Virus record (IMG/VR): IMGVR_UViG_3300042922_000174
Location: 1-20,619 of that record
Strand: one strand, 5' to 3'
Length of the DNA stretch: 20,619 bases
Origin: a virus
Positions 1-6,939 of this stretch are shown here, piece by piece. The translations under genes were made by a program, and so were the position numbers. The first letter of the stretch is position 1; every line of letters starts with the position of its first letter. The notes under the pieces are model-generated. The model had not been told where the DNA came from. It ran no database searches and worked only from the letters and a program-made list of their open reading frames with translations.

Positions 1-629
1 ACGTACCTCATCCGCAAAGTCAAAACAAGATAATCGAAGTCAACGCAATACCGGAAGGAGATTTATACAGACTTATCACTCACAGCGAATTACCCTCTGC
101 TGAGAAATTCGAATCCTGGGTATTTGATGAAGTGCTGCCGTCCATTAGAAAGCATGGAATGTATGCAACGGATGAACTGATAGACAATCCAGACCTTTTA
201 ATCCAGGTTGCAACGGCCCTTAAAGCTGAAAGAGAAAAGAATAAGCAGCTTGAAACTGAGGTAAAGGTCAATAAGCAGATTATCGGGGAATTAAAGCCAA
301 AATCTGATTATGTAGACCATATCTTACAGAACAAAGGACTTGTAACCATTACACAGATTGCCAAGGATTACGGCATGAGTGGACAGGCCATGAATGAGCT
401 GTTACATGAATTAAAAATCCAGTTCAAACAGAGCGGACAATGGCTACTATACAGCGAGTACCACAATATGGGATATACCCATTCAAATACGGTTGACATC
501 CAACATAAAGACGGAACACCGGATGTTAGGATGAATACCAAGTGGACACAGAAAGGCAGATTGTTCTTGTATGAGCTGTTAAAGGCTAATGGTTATCTGC
601 CGGTTATCGAACAAGGCAAAATTGCTTAA
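1..629 (+). CDS. Phage antirepressor, BRO-N/KilAC type (5' truncated by window)
   Basis: The reading frame is open from base 3, so the gene begins upstream of the window; 208 residues are visible. The first ~50 residues are the end of a BRO-N domain (EGDLYRLITHSELPSA, then ESWVFDEVLPSIRKHG, the family signature). A charged linker follows at residues ~58-95, then a KilAC domain from residue ~97 to the end (LKPKSDYVDHIL, TITQIAKDYGMS, TKWTQKGRLFLYELL). Proteins of this architecture are known as DNA-binding antirepressors that counter the phage CI-type repressor. It is the first gene of the rightward early region here, which fits. The internal GTG at 132 is not the start, because conserved BRO-N sequence lies upstream of it. 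Confidence 0.93.
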   Translation, partial: VPHPQSQNKIIEVNAIPEGDLYRLITHSELPSAEKFESWVFDEVLPSIRKHGMYATDELIDNPDLLIQVATALKAEREKNKQLETEVKVNKQIIGELKPKSDYVDHILQNKGLVTITQIAKDYGMSGQAMNELLHELKIQFKQSGQWLLYSEYHNMGYTHSNTVDIQHKDGTPDVRMNTKWTQKGRLFLYELLKANGYLPVIEQGKIA

Positions 630-661
630 CCAATTAACCCTATAGAAAGGAGAACAGAGGA

Positions 662-832
662 ATGGATTTTAAAGAATACAAAAAAGCAATATTAGAGGTA
701 GTAGAAGTATTGGACGAATTAATCTTACTGGAAGAGAAAGAAAGCGCTGGTGAAGATGTGGAATCAGCCACAGAAGCAGCAATGGGAAAATTCGTTATGA
801 AACTGTTAAAACTGCAGAGTTTATCTGAATAA
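662..832 (+). CDS. Small acidic early phage protein, 56 aa, unknown function
   Basis: ATG with AAAGGAG at 646-652, nine bases upstream. The product is largely helical and acidic (LEVVEVLDELILLEEKE), with no recognisable family and no membrane segment. Its TAA overlaps the AAGGAGG that serves the next gene, so the two are tightly packed in the early operon. Judged real from the ribosome-binding site and spacing; function unknown. Confidence 0.6.
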   Translation: MDFKEYKKAILEVVEVLDELILLEEKESAGEDVESATEAAMGKFVMKLLKLQSLSE

Positions 833-843
833 GGAGGATCAAA

Positions 844-1002
844 ATGTTTATAAGTAAGCAAAGATGGCAGGCATTAGTATCCAGAGTTAATGAGTTGGAA
901 AAGAAATCAACCGCTACAACTTTTTCATATGGAGAAGTCGACTTACAGGGATTAGCAAAAATGGTTGAAAGAACAGTTCCACGTAAGCCGACAGCAGTGT
1001 AA
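844..1002 (+). CDS. Small early phage protein, 52 aa, unknown function
   Basis: ATG with a perfect AAGGAGG at 831-837, six bases upstream. The protein begins MFISKQRWQALVSRVNELEK, probably one amphipathic or coiled-coil helix, and ends in a basic proline-containing tail. I recognise no family. Its stop codon (TAA 1000-1002) directly abuts the complement of the stop codon of a leftward gene (tta 1003-1005), giving a tail-to-tail TAATTA junction. Confidence 0.6.
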   Translation: MFISKQRWQALVSRVNELEKKSTATTFSYGEVDLQGLAKMVERTVPRKPTAV

Positions 1003-1194
1003 TTACTTTGATTCAAGGTATTTAATAATATTCTTTCTAAATTCATCCATCGTGTAAAATGTTTGCCTGGCTAATTCAACTATATCACCTTCCGTAGCCG
1101 GCTCCTTGCTTCCTTCTGTGTAGCAAGAACGAATTTCGTTAGAATAGTCAATTAAAGAATCATTAAGTATTTTATCAAGTTCTTTTGTTGTCAT
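1003..1194 (-). CDS. Leftward 63-aa protein in the rightward early operon, unknown function
   Basis: On the minus strand an ATG at 1194 follows AAAGGAGATACT, a good ribosome-binding site. The open frame extends to 1248, but that start lacks such a site, so 1194 is chosen. The product begins MTTKELDKILNDSLIDYSNE, is acidic and helical, and carries DIVELARQTFYTMDEFR near the C-terminus. No family recognised. An extended -10 element lies ~45 bp upstream. It is the only leftward gene in the first 12 kb and meets its rightward neighbour stop-to-stop, so it may be expressed separately, for example in the lysogen. Function not inferred. Confidence 0.6.
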   Translation of the reverse strand: MTTKELDKILNDSLIDYSNEIRSCYTEGSKEPATEGDIVELARQTFYTMDEFRKNIIKYLESK

Positions 1195-1238
1195 AGTATC
1201 TCCTTTAATTCGTACTCGGCCCGACAGCCTGTAAGGAG

Positions 1239-1249
1239 ATTGTACCACA
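1239..1249 (-). promoter_or_regulatory. Extended -10 promoter element for the leftward 63-aa gene
   Basis: Read on the minus strand this is TGTGGTACAAT, an extended -10 (TGn + TACAAT). A weak -35 candidate (TGGAAT) lies 17 bp upstream. It would start a transcript around 1231, leaving a leader of ~37 nt before the ribosome-binding site. It sits between the divergent genes at 1003-1194 (minus) and 1283-1654 (plus). Confidence 0.4.
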
Positions 1250-1282
1250 ATATAACAATATATTCCATAAGGAGGACAAGCA

Positions 1283-1654
1283 TTGAAACCAAAGGATAAT
1301 ATTTATTACTTTGAAATCAAAATGGATTTTACAAAAGATAAGGTAGAGCAAACCAAGCGAGAACATAAAGTGATTGGCGCAAATGATAGGTACATTTGTA
1401 TTGACGATTCTTTATTTACATCTCTTCAAACAAAACAGTATTACCGTGGAGATAAGGTTGATTTCAACGAAATAAAAATTTATGAGAGCCATTCAAGCTG
1501 TTTAGGTGATTACATAAGAGCATATCTGTATACAGCCAGCCCCAGCGAAAAGATAGCTTACAGAAGAATTAAGAAAGCCTTGGAGAAGTTTATTTACGAA
1601 AAGCATGGGCGGTACTGTAATGCAATTTCATTCTTGGATAAGATTCAGATTTAA
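1283..1654 (+). CDS. Early phage protein, 123 aa, unknown function
   Basis: TTG start with a perfect AAGGAGG at 1269-1275, seven bases upstream; no better in-frame ATG lies at the start. The N-terminal half is beta-rich (NIYYFEIKMDF, HKVIGANDRYICIDDS, YYRGDKVDFNEIKIYES). The C-terminal half is basic and helical (KIAYRRIKKALEKFIYEKHG). It resembles small phage early proteins that bind nucleic acid, but I cannot place it in a family. It restarts the rightward operon after the leftward gene. Confidence 0.7.
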   Translation: MKPKDNIYYFEIKMDFTKDKVEQTKREHKVIGANDRYICIDDSLFTSLQTKQYYRGDKVDFNEIKIYESHSSCLGDYIRAYLYTASPSEKIAYRRIKKALEKFIYEKHGRYCNAISFLDKIQI

Positions 1655-1667
1655 TGGAGGAGGCATC

Positions 1668-1847
1668 ATGATAGGACTTATGCAAATCATTTTATTCATT
1701 GTTGCATGTGGACAAGTAGGAAGCCTGCAAACAGATTATATAACCATATCGCAGTTTTATACCAGAGAAGTAATTTTACTAGGGTGTATTGGCATCCTAC
1801 AACTAATTAAAGAGGCTGTAAGTACTCGCAATACTCACAGCCGGTAA
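1668..1847 (+). CDS. Small membrane protein, 59 aa
   Basis: ATG at 1668 is preceded by GGAGGAGG (1656-1663). The frame opens upstream at 1605, but that start lies inside the previous gene and has no ribosome-binding site. Two hydrophobic segments are visible: residues ~3-20 (IGLMQIILFIVACGQVG) and ~33-50 (REVILLGCIGILQLIKEA). The tail is short and polar. Expected to be a two-pass inner-membrane peptide. No family recognised; a holin role is unlikely from its early position. Confidence 0.6.
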   Translation: MIGLMQIILFIVACGQVGSLQTDYITISQFYTREVILLGCIGILQLIKEAVSTRNTHSR

Positions 1848-1866
1848 ACATAACAAAATAATCTAA

Positions 1867-1879
1867 GCCTATGATAGGC
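1867..1879. repeat. 13-bp near-perfect palindrome in a leader region
   Basis: GCCTATGATAGGC: two 6-base arms around a single central G, 21 bases before the GTG of the next gene. The central spacing is too small for an RNA hairpin, so if it is functional it is more likely a protein-binding site. It could be chance. Confidence 0.3.
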
Positions 1880-1899
1880 GGAAAGAGAGGATTTGTCAA

Positions 1900-2067
1900 G
1901 TGGAAAAAATATTAATCAATGTACCGTTAGAATATTATGTGGAGGGCGTTGTGGCAATGGCCAGGATTGATGCTTTAAAAGCTTTTACAATAAAGAGTTC
2001 ATATAGCATTACAAGGGAGGATATCGCTAGTATTTTAGGGTTCGAGCTTCCTGAAAAGGAGGATTAG
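1900..2067 (+). CDS. Small phage protein, 55 aa, unknown function
   Basis: GTG start at 1900 preceded by AAGAGAGG. The product starts VEKILINVPLEYYVEGVVAM and contains a possible helix-turn-helix-like stretch (SYSITREDIASILGFELP) near the C-terminus, so it may bind DNA. The end (PEKED) encodes AAAGGAGG, which is the ribosome-binding site of the next gene; the TAG is immediately followed by that gene's ATG. Confidence 0.6.
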   Translation: MEKILINVPLEYYVEGVVAMARIDALKAFTIKSSYSITREDIASILGFELPEKED

Positions 2068-2208
2068 ATGAATCCTGATATGAACAGCATATATGATGCC
2101 TACGAAGCAGAACAGGCCCGGCAGGAACGCAGGCGGGAGAGGTTGGAACATGAAGAGGATATGGAACCGGAAGAACTGCCATTTTATGAAAAGGAGATAC
2201 ATCTATGA
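2068..2208 (+). CDS. Small highly charged protein, 46 aa
   Basis: ATG directly after the upstream TAG, served by AAAAGGAGG inside the upstream gene. The middle is very Arg/Glu-rich (ARQERRRERLEHEEDMEPEE) and likely a single charged helix. It ends with a 4-bp ATGA overlap with the next gene and carries the AAAGGAG for it. Unknown function; the tight coupling to the recombination gene suggests co-expression. Confidence 0.6.
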   Translation: MNPDMNSIYDAYEAEQARQERRRERLEHEEDMEPEELPFYEKEIHL

Positions 2209-3020
2209 ATGATGTAATTATAAAGGATGAACCCGGATTTTTGAGAACTTCACAAACTGAAATGATGATATCCAGACAGGCCCAGGAAGTACAAGCCGCC
2301 ATGGTTGTAGCAAAGAAGTTTCCACGGGATGAATATGAATCTATGGAAAAGATAAAAAGGACTTGCCAACGCGCTACATTGGCTGAACAGGCTTTATATT
2401 CATACCCAAAGGGTAATCAAAATGTAACAGGACCGTCAATCCGCCTTGCAGAAGCCCTGGCGCAGAACTGGGGCAATATTGACTATGGAGTTATTGAGCT
2501 GGAACAGAATACTGGTAAATCAGAAATGATGGCCTATGCTTGGGATTTAGAGACTAATACCCGGGTGACAAAAATATTCTCTGTGGAACACAAACGAGAT
2601 ACAAAGAAAGGTTCATATGCACTGACTGACAGCCGTGACATATACGAAGCTACAGCTAATTTCGGTGCAAGGAGAATGAGAGCTTGTATTTTGGGCGTTA
2701 TACCTGGAGACGTGGTTGATATGGCAGTAGATGAGTGTAAAAAGACCCAATTAAGCGGAATAGGTAAAGAACCTATCAATGAGAGGGTTGGAAAGCTTTT
2801 AAAGGCGTTTAAGTCTGATTTCAAGGTAAATAAAGAACAGATTGAAAAATATACAGGTAGGAACGCTGCAGACTTTGGAGAAGAAGAATTTATTGACCTT
2901 AAGGGAGTTTACAAGGCTCTTAAGGATGGACAGGCGAAAACTGAAGATTACTTTGTTACAGAAAAAGAAGAAACAAATGATCCGTTTGCCGGAGGTAGTG
3001 AGAATGGTGATAACCAGTGA
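2205..3020 (+). CDS. Putative phage recombination (annealing-type) protein, 271 aa
   Basis: ATG at 2205 overlaps the upstream stop (ATGA) with AAAGGAG at 2190-2196. The family is one I know only as a conserved phage protein. Recognisable blocks are FPRDEYESMEKIKRTCQR, LAEQALYSYPKGNQNVTGPS, IRLAEALAQNWGNIDYG, AYAWDLETNTRVTKIF and ARRMRACILGVIPGDVVDMA. It directly precedes, and overlaps by 17 bp, a RecE-like exonuclease, which is the usual place of a RecT/Red-beta/ERF single-strand annealing protein. The role is inferred from position only; it does not read as canonical RecT, ERF or Sak. The C-terminus is acidic (DPFAGGSENGDNQ), as in many single-strand-DNA partners. Confidence 0.6.
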   Translation: MNDVIIKDEPGFLRTSQTEMMISRQAQEVQAAMVVAKKFPRDEYESMEKIKRTCQRATLAEQALYSYPKGNQNVTGPSIRLAEALAQNWGNIDYGVIELEQNTGKSEMMAYAWDLETNTRVTKIFSVEHKRDTKKGSYALTDSRDIYEATANFGARRMRACILGVIPGDVVDMAVDECKKTQLSGIGKEPINERVGKLLKAFKSDFKVNKEQIEKYTGRNAADFGEEEFIDLKGVYKALKDGQAKTEDYFVTEKEETNDPFAGGSENGDNQ

Positions 3021-3810
3021 AAATTATTATAGTAAAGAATCAAATCAAGAATACCTGTCAGTAAGCCAGTATAAGGACTTTATGGGCACATATGGAAAGC
3101 CAGGATGTGAAGAATACGCACTTGCAAAGATAAACGGCACATGGGTTGAGGATATGGAGGAATCAGACGCTCTGATGGTGGGTTCCTATGTTGATGCTTA
3201 TTTTGAAGGAACTATTGAATCATTCAAAATTGAACATCCCTGTATGTTCAAAAAGACAGATAGACAACTTCAAACAAAGTATCTAAAGGCAAATGACATG
3301 ATAGCCAGATGTGAGCGAGATTCTAAGTTCATGGAGTTCATGAGTGGAGAAAAGCAAGTTATTATGACCGCTGAAATGTATGGAACCAAGTGGAAAATAA
3401 AGATAGATAGCTATCACCCAGGTAAATGCATTGTTGATTTAAAAACATGCCAATCGATAACTAAACACTTCTATCACCATGATGCTGGATATCTTAATTT
3501 TCTTGGAGAATGGGGCTATTACATACAAGGTGCTGTTTACCAAGAGGTTGTAAGAATTAATACTGGAAAGCAATTACCATTCTTTATAGCTGCAGTTAGT
3601 AAGGAAAAATATCCTGATATTGAACTAATACAGGCAGAGCAATCAAAACTTGATGAAGCATTAGCGGAAGTTGAATCCAATACATACAAGGTAATTGAAC
3701 TTAAAACCGGTACCATAGAGCCATTACGGTGCGGTATATGTAATTACTGCAAGCATACAAAGGTTTTAACAGGTGCTATATGGTCCAGTGAATTATTAGG
3801 AGAGGTGTAA
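3004..3810 (+). CDS. RecE-like PD-(D/E)XK exonuclease (DUF3799 family)
   Basis: ATG at 3004 with GGAGG ten bases upstream, inside the tail of the previous gene; the frame is open upstream but unconserved there. The 268-aa product has the features of DUF3799/RecE-type nucleases: an N-terminal YYSKESNQEYLSVSQYKDF block, GSYVDAYFEG at residues 60-69, and a PD-(D/E)XK core with D135 (KIKIDSY) and D145-L-K147. It also has the QGAVYQE helix at ~175-181 and a C-terminal C243-x2-C246-x2-C249 cluster that could bind metal or Fe-S. It would resect 5' ends of dsDNA to supply single strands to the upstream protein. Ends TAATG, overlapping the next start by one base. Confidence 0.88.
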   Translation: MVITSENYYSKESNQEYLSVSQYKDFMGTYGKPGCEEYALAKINGTWVEDMEESDALMVGSYVDAYFEGTIESFKIEHPCMFKKTDRQLQTKYLKANDMIARCERDSKFMEFMSGEKQVIMTAEMYGTKWKIKIDSYHPGKCIVDLKTCQSITKHFYHHDAGYLNFLGEWGYYIQGAVYQEVVRINTGKQLPFFIAAVSKEKYPDIELIQAEQSKLDEALAEVESNTYKVIELKTGTIEPLRCGICNYCKHTKVLTGAIWSSELLGEV

Positions 3811-4097
3811 TGAAAAGCATAGTTACGAAATATACAGATATTTGCTTTTTCTGTGGGGCTCCGGCTGAATGTGAACACCATTTAATTTTTGGGAATAGCC
3901 TTAGAACATTAGCTGATCAGGACGGAATAAAAGTACCTGCTTGCAATAAGTGCCACAACATGGGAAAGGTAACTGAACGTATTCATGAAAACCCAATGGC
4001 TGAGAAATTATCCAAGATGTTGGGTCAGGCTATTTGGGAGAAACACAACGGAGATAGAGAAGCTTTTCGTAAAAGATACGGTAAAAGCTATCTATAG
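3810..4097 (+). CDS. Small HNH-like zinc protein, 95 aa
   Basis: ATG overlaps the upstream TAA by one base and is served by AGGAGAGG. Cysteines C12-x2-C15, a C21-E-H23-H24 element and C45-x2-C48-H49-N50 form a zinc-knuckle plus beta-beta-alpha-metal-like arrangement. KVTERIHENPMAEKLSKMLG follows. This pattern occurs in small Firmicute phage proteins placed between the exonuclease and resolvase genes. Nuclease activity is plausible but not shown, because the catalytic His/Asn geometry is shorter than in a classic HNH. It probably works in the recombination module. Confidence 0.72.
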   Translation: MKSIVTKYTDICFFCGAPAECEHHLIFGNSLRTLADQDGIKVPACNKCHNMGKVTERIHENPMAEKLSKMLGQAIWEKHNGDREAFRKRYGKSYL

Positions 4098-4190
4098 ACA
4101 CTGATTAACTAGTCCTATGGTTAAAGCAATTGGTTTATGCCTGCAATTATAACATATCACGAATGTATGCAGAGATAACCTTCTTATCCA

Positions 4191-4214
4191 TCCGGCGGTT
4201 GCCATGCCGCCGGA
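4191..4214 (+). promoter_or_regulatory. GC-rich hairpin just upstream of the RusA ribosome-binding site
   Basis: TCCGGCGG (4191-4198) and CCGCCGGA (4207-4214) form a perfect 8-bp stem with an 8-base loop. It stands out in AT-rich surroundings. It ends two bases before AAAGGAG and has no T-tract, so it is not an intrinsic terminator. It is more likely an mRNA stability or processing element or a translational control hairpin for the resolvase gene. The rest of the 129-bp gap (4098-4226) holds nothing I can support. Confidence 0.5.
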
Positions 4215-4226
4215 GAAAGGAGCTGA

Positions 4227-4652
4227 ATGGAGTACAAATTTACAATATTGGGTCGATTAGATGGCCTTAACGAATATACAGCAGCCAATAGAACAAATCC
4301 TCACAAAGGTGGAAAGATGAAAAGGGATAATGAGGACACTGTTATTTGGTCTATAAGGCAACAATTAAGAGGTTTACATATTAACAGACCTGTACTTATT
4401 TATTATAGCTTTTATGAGCCAAATTCAAAGCGAGACAATGACAATATATTAAGTGGAGCAGCTAAGTTTATTCAAGACAGTCTGGTAAAAACAAATGTAT
4501 TAGTAAATGACAACCAAAAGTGTATACATAATTTTTATTTTGATACATTCGTTGATAACAAAAACCCGAGAATAGAGGTCCTGATAAGTGAATTGTCAAA
4601 TGATCAGTTTAAGATGAATTTATCAGAGCTTTTACGGGATTTAGGCAGGTGA
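4227..4652 (+). CDS. rusA: RusA-family Holliday junction resolvase
   Basis: ATG with AAAGGAG, five bases upstream. The 141-aa product matches RusA: N-terminal strand YKFTILGRLDGLNEYTAANR, a basic patch, and the acidic metal-binding core SKRDNDNILSGAAKFIQDSL with D70, D72 and D84, followed by VLVNDNQ (D95). RusA dimers cut four-way junctions symmetrically, resolving recombination or replication intermediates. The family is usually ~120-140 aa. It lies between recombination and replication genes, as in many Firmicute phages. The C-terminal ~20 residues are an additional polar helix. Confidence 0.88.
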   Translation: MEYKFTILGRLDGLNEYTAANRTNPHKGGKMKRDNEDTVIWSIRQQLRGLHINRPVLIYYSFYEPNSKRDNDNILSGAAKFIQDSLVKTNVLVNDNQKCIHNFYFDTFVDNKNPRIEVLISELSNDQFKMNLSELLRDLGR

Positions 4653-4656
4653 TTAA

Positions 4657-5460
4657 ATGAAACAGGAAAATGAAAAGGACAAAAAATATTACTGGCTCCG
4701 GCTTAAGAAAGATTTTTTCAAACGTCATGATATACAGATAATTGAGAATATGCCGAACGGTAAGGACTATGTCTTATTCTATCTCAAATTGCTTGTTGAA
4801 AGTGTAGACCATATAGGGGAGCTTAGATTCTCGGATACCATCCCTTATAACGAGCAAATGCTATCTACAATCACTAATACGAATATTGATATCGTTCGCT
4901 CTGCAATGAAAGTGTTCATGGAATTAAAAATGATAGAAATATTATCCGACCAGACAATTTTTATGGCAGAGATAGAAAAATTGATAGGCAGTGAAACATA
5001 TTGGGCGGAACAAAAAAGAAAATCGAGGGCAAATATTGGACAATGTCCAACTAATGTCCTTGAAATGTCCGAAGAAAGTCCAACGTGTCCAAGTAAGAGT
5101 ATAGAGATAGAGATAGATAAAGAGAAAGATATAGATAAAGATATAAAGAAAGAAAAAAAGAATAAAGAAGAGGTCACTTACGTTCCCGATGAGTTATTAA
5201 ACCAGACATTAATTAAGTTTATTGAAATGCGAAAAAAAATTAAGGCACCAATGACTGAATATGCAATCGGATTATTAATAAAAAAGCTGGATAAGCTGGC
5301 AGAAGATAATGACACAAAGATAGAAATATTAAATCAATCAATAGAAAGCAGTTGGAAAGGTATTTTCCCTCTAAAAAATGATTACAAACCCAAGAGCAAG
5401 GCACAACAGGCACAAGACGATTTTGTTAATAATGCAAAGGAGTGGCTTAATGAACAATGA
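4657..5460 (+). CDS. Replisome organizer protein (Phage_rep_org_N type)
   Basis: ATG four bases after the upstream TGA. The N-terminal ~120 residues (KKYYWLRLKKDFFKRHDIQI, NGKDYVLFYLKLLVES, GELRFSDTIPYNEQMLS) are the N-terminal winged-helix domain of phage replisome organizers. A low-complexity linker follows, with alternating Ile/Glu then Lys/Asp repeats (residues ~148-172). The C-terminal domain is helical (EYAIGLLIKKLDKLAEDN, SSWKGIFPLKNDY), resembling the DnaB-interaction regions of DnaD-like proteins. It would bind the phage origin and recruit the helicase loader. The AT-rich iteron-like linker DNA at 5098-5160 may contribute to origin function, but this is only a guess. Confidence 0.85.
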   Translation: MKQENEKDKKYYWLRLKKDFFKRHDIQIIENMPNGKDYVLFYLKLLVESVDHIGELRFSDTIPYNEQMLSTITNTNIDIVRSAMKVFMELKMIEILSDQTIFMAEIEKLIGSETYWAEQKRKSRANIGQCPTNVLEMSEESPTCPSKSIEIEIDKEKDIDKDIKKEKKNKEEVTYVPDELLNQTLIKFIEMRKKIKAPMTEYAIGLLIKKLDKLAEDNDTKIEILNQSIESSWKGIFPLKNDYKPKSKAQQAQDDFVNNAKEWLNEQ

Positions 5461-6058
5461 AGAATTTTTATCTGTTGCTTCAGGATTGAGAGCAGCATAT
5501 CCAAATAGTAATTTTCTCACTACCAAGGATTCAATCGCAATCTGGTACGATATGTTAAAAGATATTGACATTAAGATTTTCCAGTATGCTGCAAAGGAAT
5601 ACATAAGCACTGGTAAATTTCCACCTTCAATTGCAGATATAAGGGAGAAGTGCACCGGATACACGCAAATACCTATTGGAGATTGGAGTGAAGCTTGGGA
5701 AACTGTATTTAGAGCTATTAGAAAGTTCGGATATATGCAGGAACTAGATGCATTAGGCAGCATGGATGAAATTACTCAGACCTGTGTAAAAAGGCTTGGA
5801 TATCAAAATATCTGTATGAGTGAAAATATTACAGCAGATAGGGCAAACTTCCGGGAAATATATGAAGCTGAAGCAAAGCGCAGGAAAGAACAGGGAAAGA
5901 TTCCATTACAGTTACAGGAACAAAGACAGCAAATGATAGGGCAACTTATAGAAAACACTGTACAGCAGATCGAGAATAAAGAAGAACCGGTTATAGAGAA
6001 AAAAGAAGCTAATATGGGCATGGTATCTAAATTACTTAATGGATTAAGGAGGAATTGA
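5450..6058 (+). CDS. Replicative helicase loader/inhibitor-like protein
   Basis: ATG at 5450 with AAAGGAG at 5437-5443, overlapping the previous gene by 11 bp; the longer frame upstream is unconserved. The N-terminal ~65 residues (LSVASGLRAAYPNSNFLTTK, DIDIKIFQYAAKEYISTGKF, PPSIADIREKC) match the SPP1 G39P-like helicase loader/inhibitor domain. A Gln/Glu-rich helical region follows. G39P-type proteins hand the replicative helicase to the origin-bound replisome organizer. The 202-aa product is longer than G39P (~126 aa), with an extra C-terminal helix. No helicase gene follows in the window, so it presumably loads the host DnaB-type helicase. Confidence 0.75.
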   Translation: MNNEEFLSVASGLRAAYPNSNFLTTKDSIAIWYDMLKDIDIKIFQYAAKEYISTGKFPPSIADIREKCTGYTQIPIGDWSEAWETVFRAIRKFGYMQELDALGSMDEITQTCVKRLGYQNICMSENITADRANFREIYEAEAKRRKEQGKIPLQLQEQRQQMIGQLIENTVQQIENKEEPVIEKKEANMGMVSKLLNGLRRN

Positions 6059-6059
6059 G

Positions 6060-6620
6060 ATGGTAGCAAGGATATGTGCCAAGGAATTAAAGAGAGTAAT
6101 TCAAGCTTTGAAGCCTTTCACCAGTGGCGGAACGTACAATAAATTGATGCAATACATACATTTTAAAGTCAACTCGCAAGAAAAAGAAGTAAAGTTTGAA
6201 GCCCTGGACGGACACCGGATAGCAGTTGAATACCTTCCATGCGAAGCTGACGAAGATTTCAAAGGATATATAATGCCTGTGAACATAGGGAAAATACGTG
6301 ATGACTACTGCGAGATAGAGTTACAGGGAGATAAATCCTATTTGACCGTGGATGATATAAGATACCGATTTATTCAGCCGGAAGGTACTTGGTATAACAC
6401 AGATAAGATTTGGAAAGATTTCCAGAAAAAAGAACCTCAAATTGTAGGCATGAACACCGAACTGCTACGAGAAGCACTGAAATATCAAGAAACAGCAAAC
6501 AGCGGAAGAACCAATGCACAATTGGAGTTTAGAGGAGAAAGAGAAGCAGTAATTATCAGGAATTGTAATGACGGACGGAACATGCGGGCTATTCTTCCAA
6601 TAACTCTTCCAAGGGGGTGA
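6060..6620 (+). CDS. Putative sliding-clamp (DnaN beta-subunit)-like protein, 186 aa
   Basis: ATG two bases after the upstream stop with AGGAGG at 6049-6054. The product reads like two clamp domains. The first (residues ~1-95) has KELKRVIQALKPFT, IHFKV, VKFEALDGHRIAVEYLPC and GYIMPVNI. The second has TELLREALKYQE, LEFRGEREAVIIRNCND and ending RAILPITLPRG, comparable to the C-terminal strand of DnaN that ends in a met/pro/leu-rich segment. Bacterial DnaN has three domains and ~370 aa, so this would be a minimal form that could assemble as a trimer. The assignment rests on pattern reading, not a search. Placement next to the helicase loader supports a replication role. Confidence 0.5.
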   Translation: MVARICAKELKRVIQALKPFTSGGTYNKLMQYIHFKVNSQEKEVKFEALDGHRIAVEYLPCEADEDFKGYIMPVNIGKIRDDYCEIELQGDKSYLTVDDIRYRFIQPEGTWYNTDKIWKDFQKKEPQIVGMNTELLREALKYQETANSGRTNAQLEFRGEREAVIIRNCNDGRNMRAILPITLPRG

Positions 6621-6627
6621 GTGAACA

Positions 6628-6939
6628 TTGAGAACTATAACAATAAATCTTATAGATACATTCACAGATGAAATTATTTTGAAGGATGTTACTGTTAAAT
6701 CTGCCGCTGAACACTTAGGAATACCTCTTAAAACCTTTCAAAATACCATGTATGGAGATTGTCTTATAAAAGGGAGATACAAGCCTGAAAGAACTGGATT
6801 TATACCAAGCCAGAATTACTTAAAAACAAATTCACCCGAAACTACACGTTCATCATATGAAGAAAGATTCAATATTTTGTGGGAGGATGCAGTAAAACCA
6901 TTCCGTATCCTATCACAGAGAAAGAAGGCAGCCCTATGA
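6628..6939 (+). CDS. Putative DNA-binding protein, 103 aa
   Basis: TTG start with AAGGGGGTGA upstream; no competing ATG. After a beta-strand opening (RTITINLIDTFTDEIILKDV) comes VKSAAEHLGIPLKTFQNTMY, which reads like the NUMOD1/helix-turn-helix modules that add DNA-binding specificity to phage proteins. A basic tail follows. Ends in a 4-bp ATGA overlap with the next gene. Function otherwise unknown. Confidence 0.55.
   Translation: MRTITINLIDTFTDEIILKDVTVKSAAEHLGIPLKTFQNTMYGDCLIKGRYKPERTGFIPSQNYLKTNSPETTRSSYEERFNILWEDAVKPFRILSQRKKAAL

Noticed and set aside
2842-3003. N-terminal extension of the RecE-like exonuclease
   Set aside because: This part is an alternative frame of the preceding gene and is basic and low-complexity; family similarity begins at MVITSENYYS (3004).
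4098-4190. Promoter or small ORF in the gap before rusA
   Set aside because: No -35/-10 pair with acceptable spacing, and the only ORF (11 codons) has no ribosome-binding site.
5098-5165. AT-rich GATATAGATAAAG-like repeats as a replication origin
   Set aside because: The repeats coincide with a Lys/Asp/Ile linker of the replisome organizer and can be explained by coding. Origin function is possible, since phage origins often lie inside this gene, but the sequence alone does not show it.
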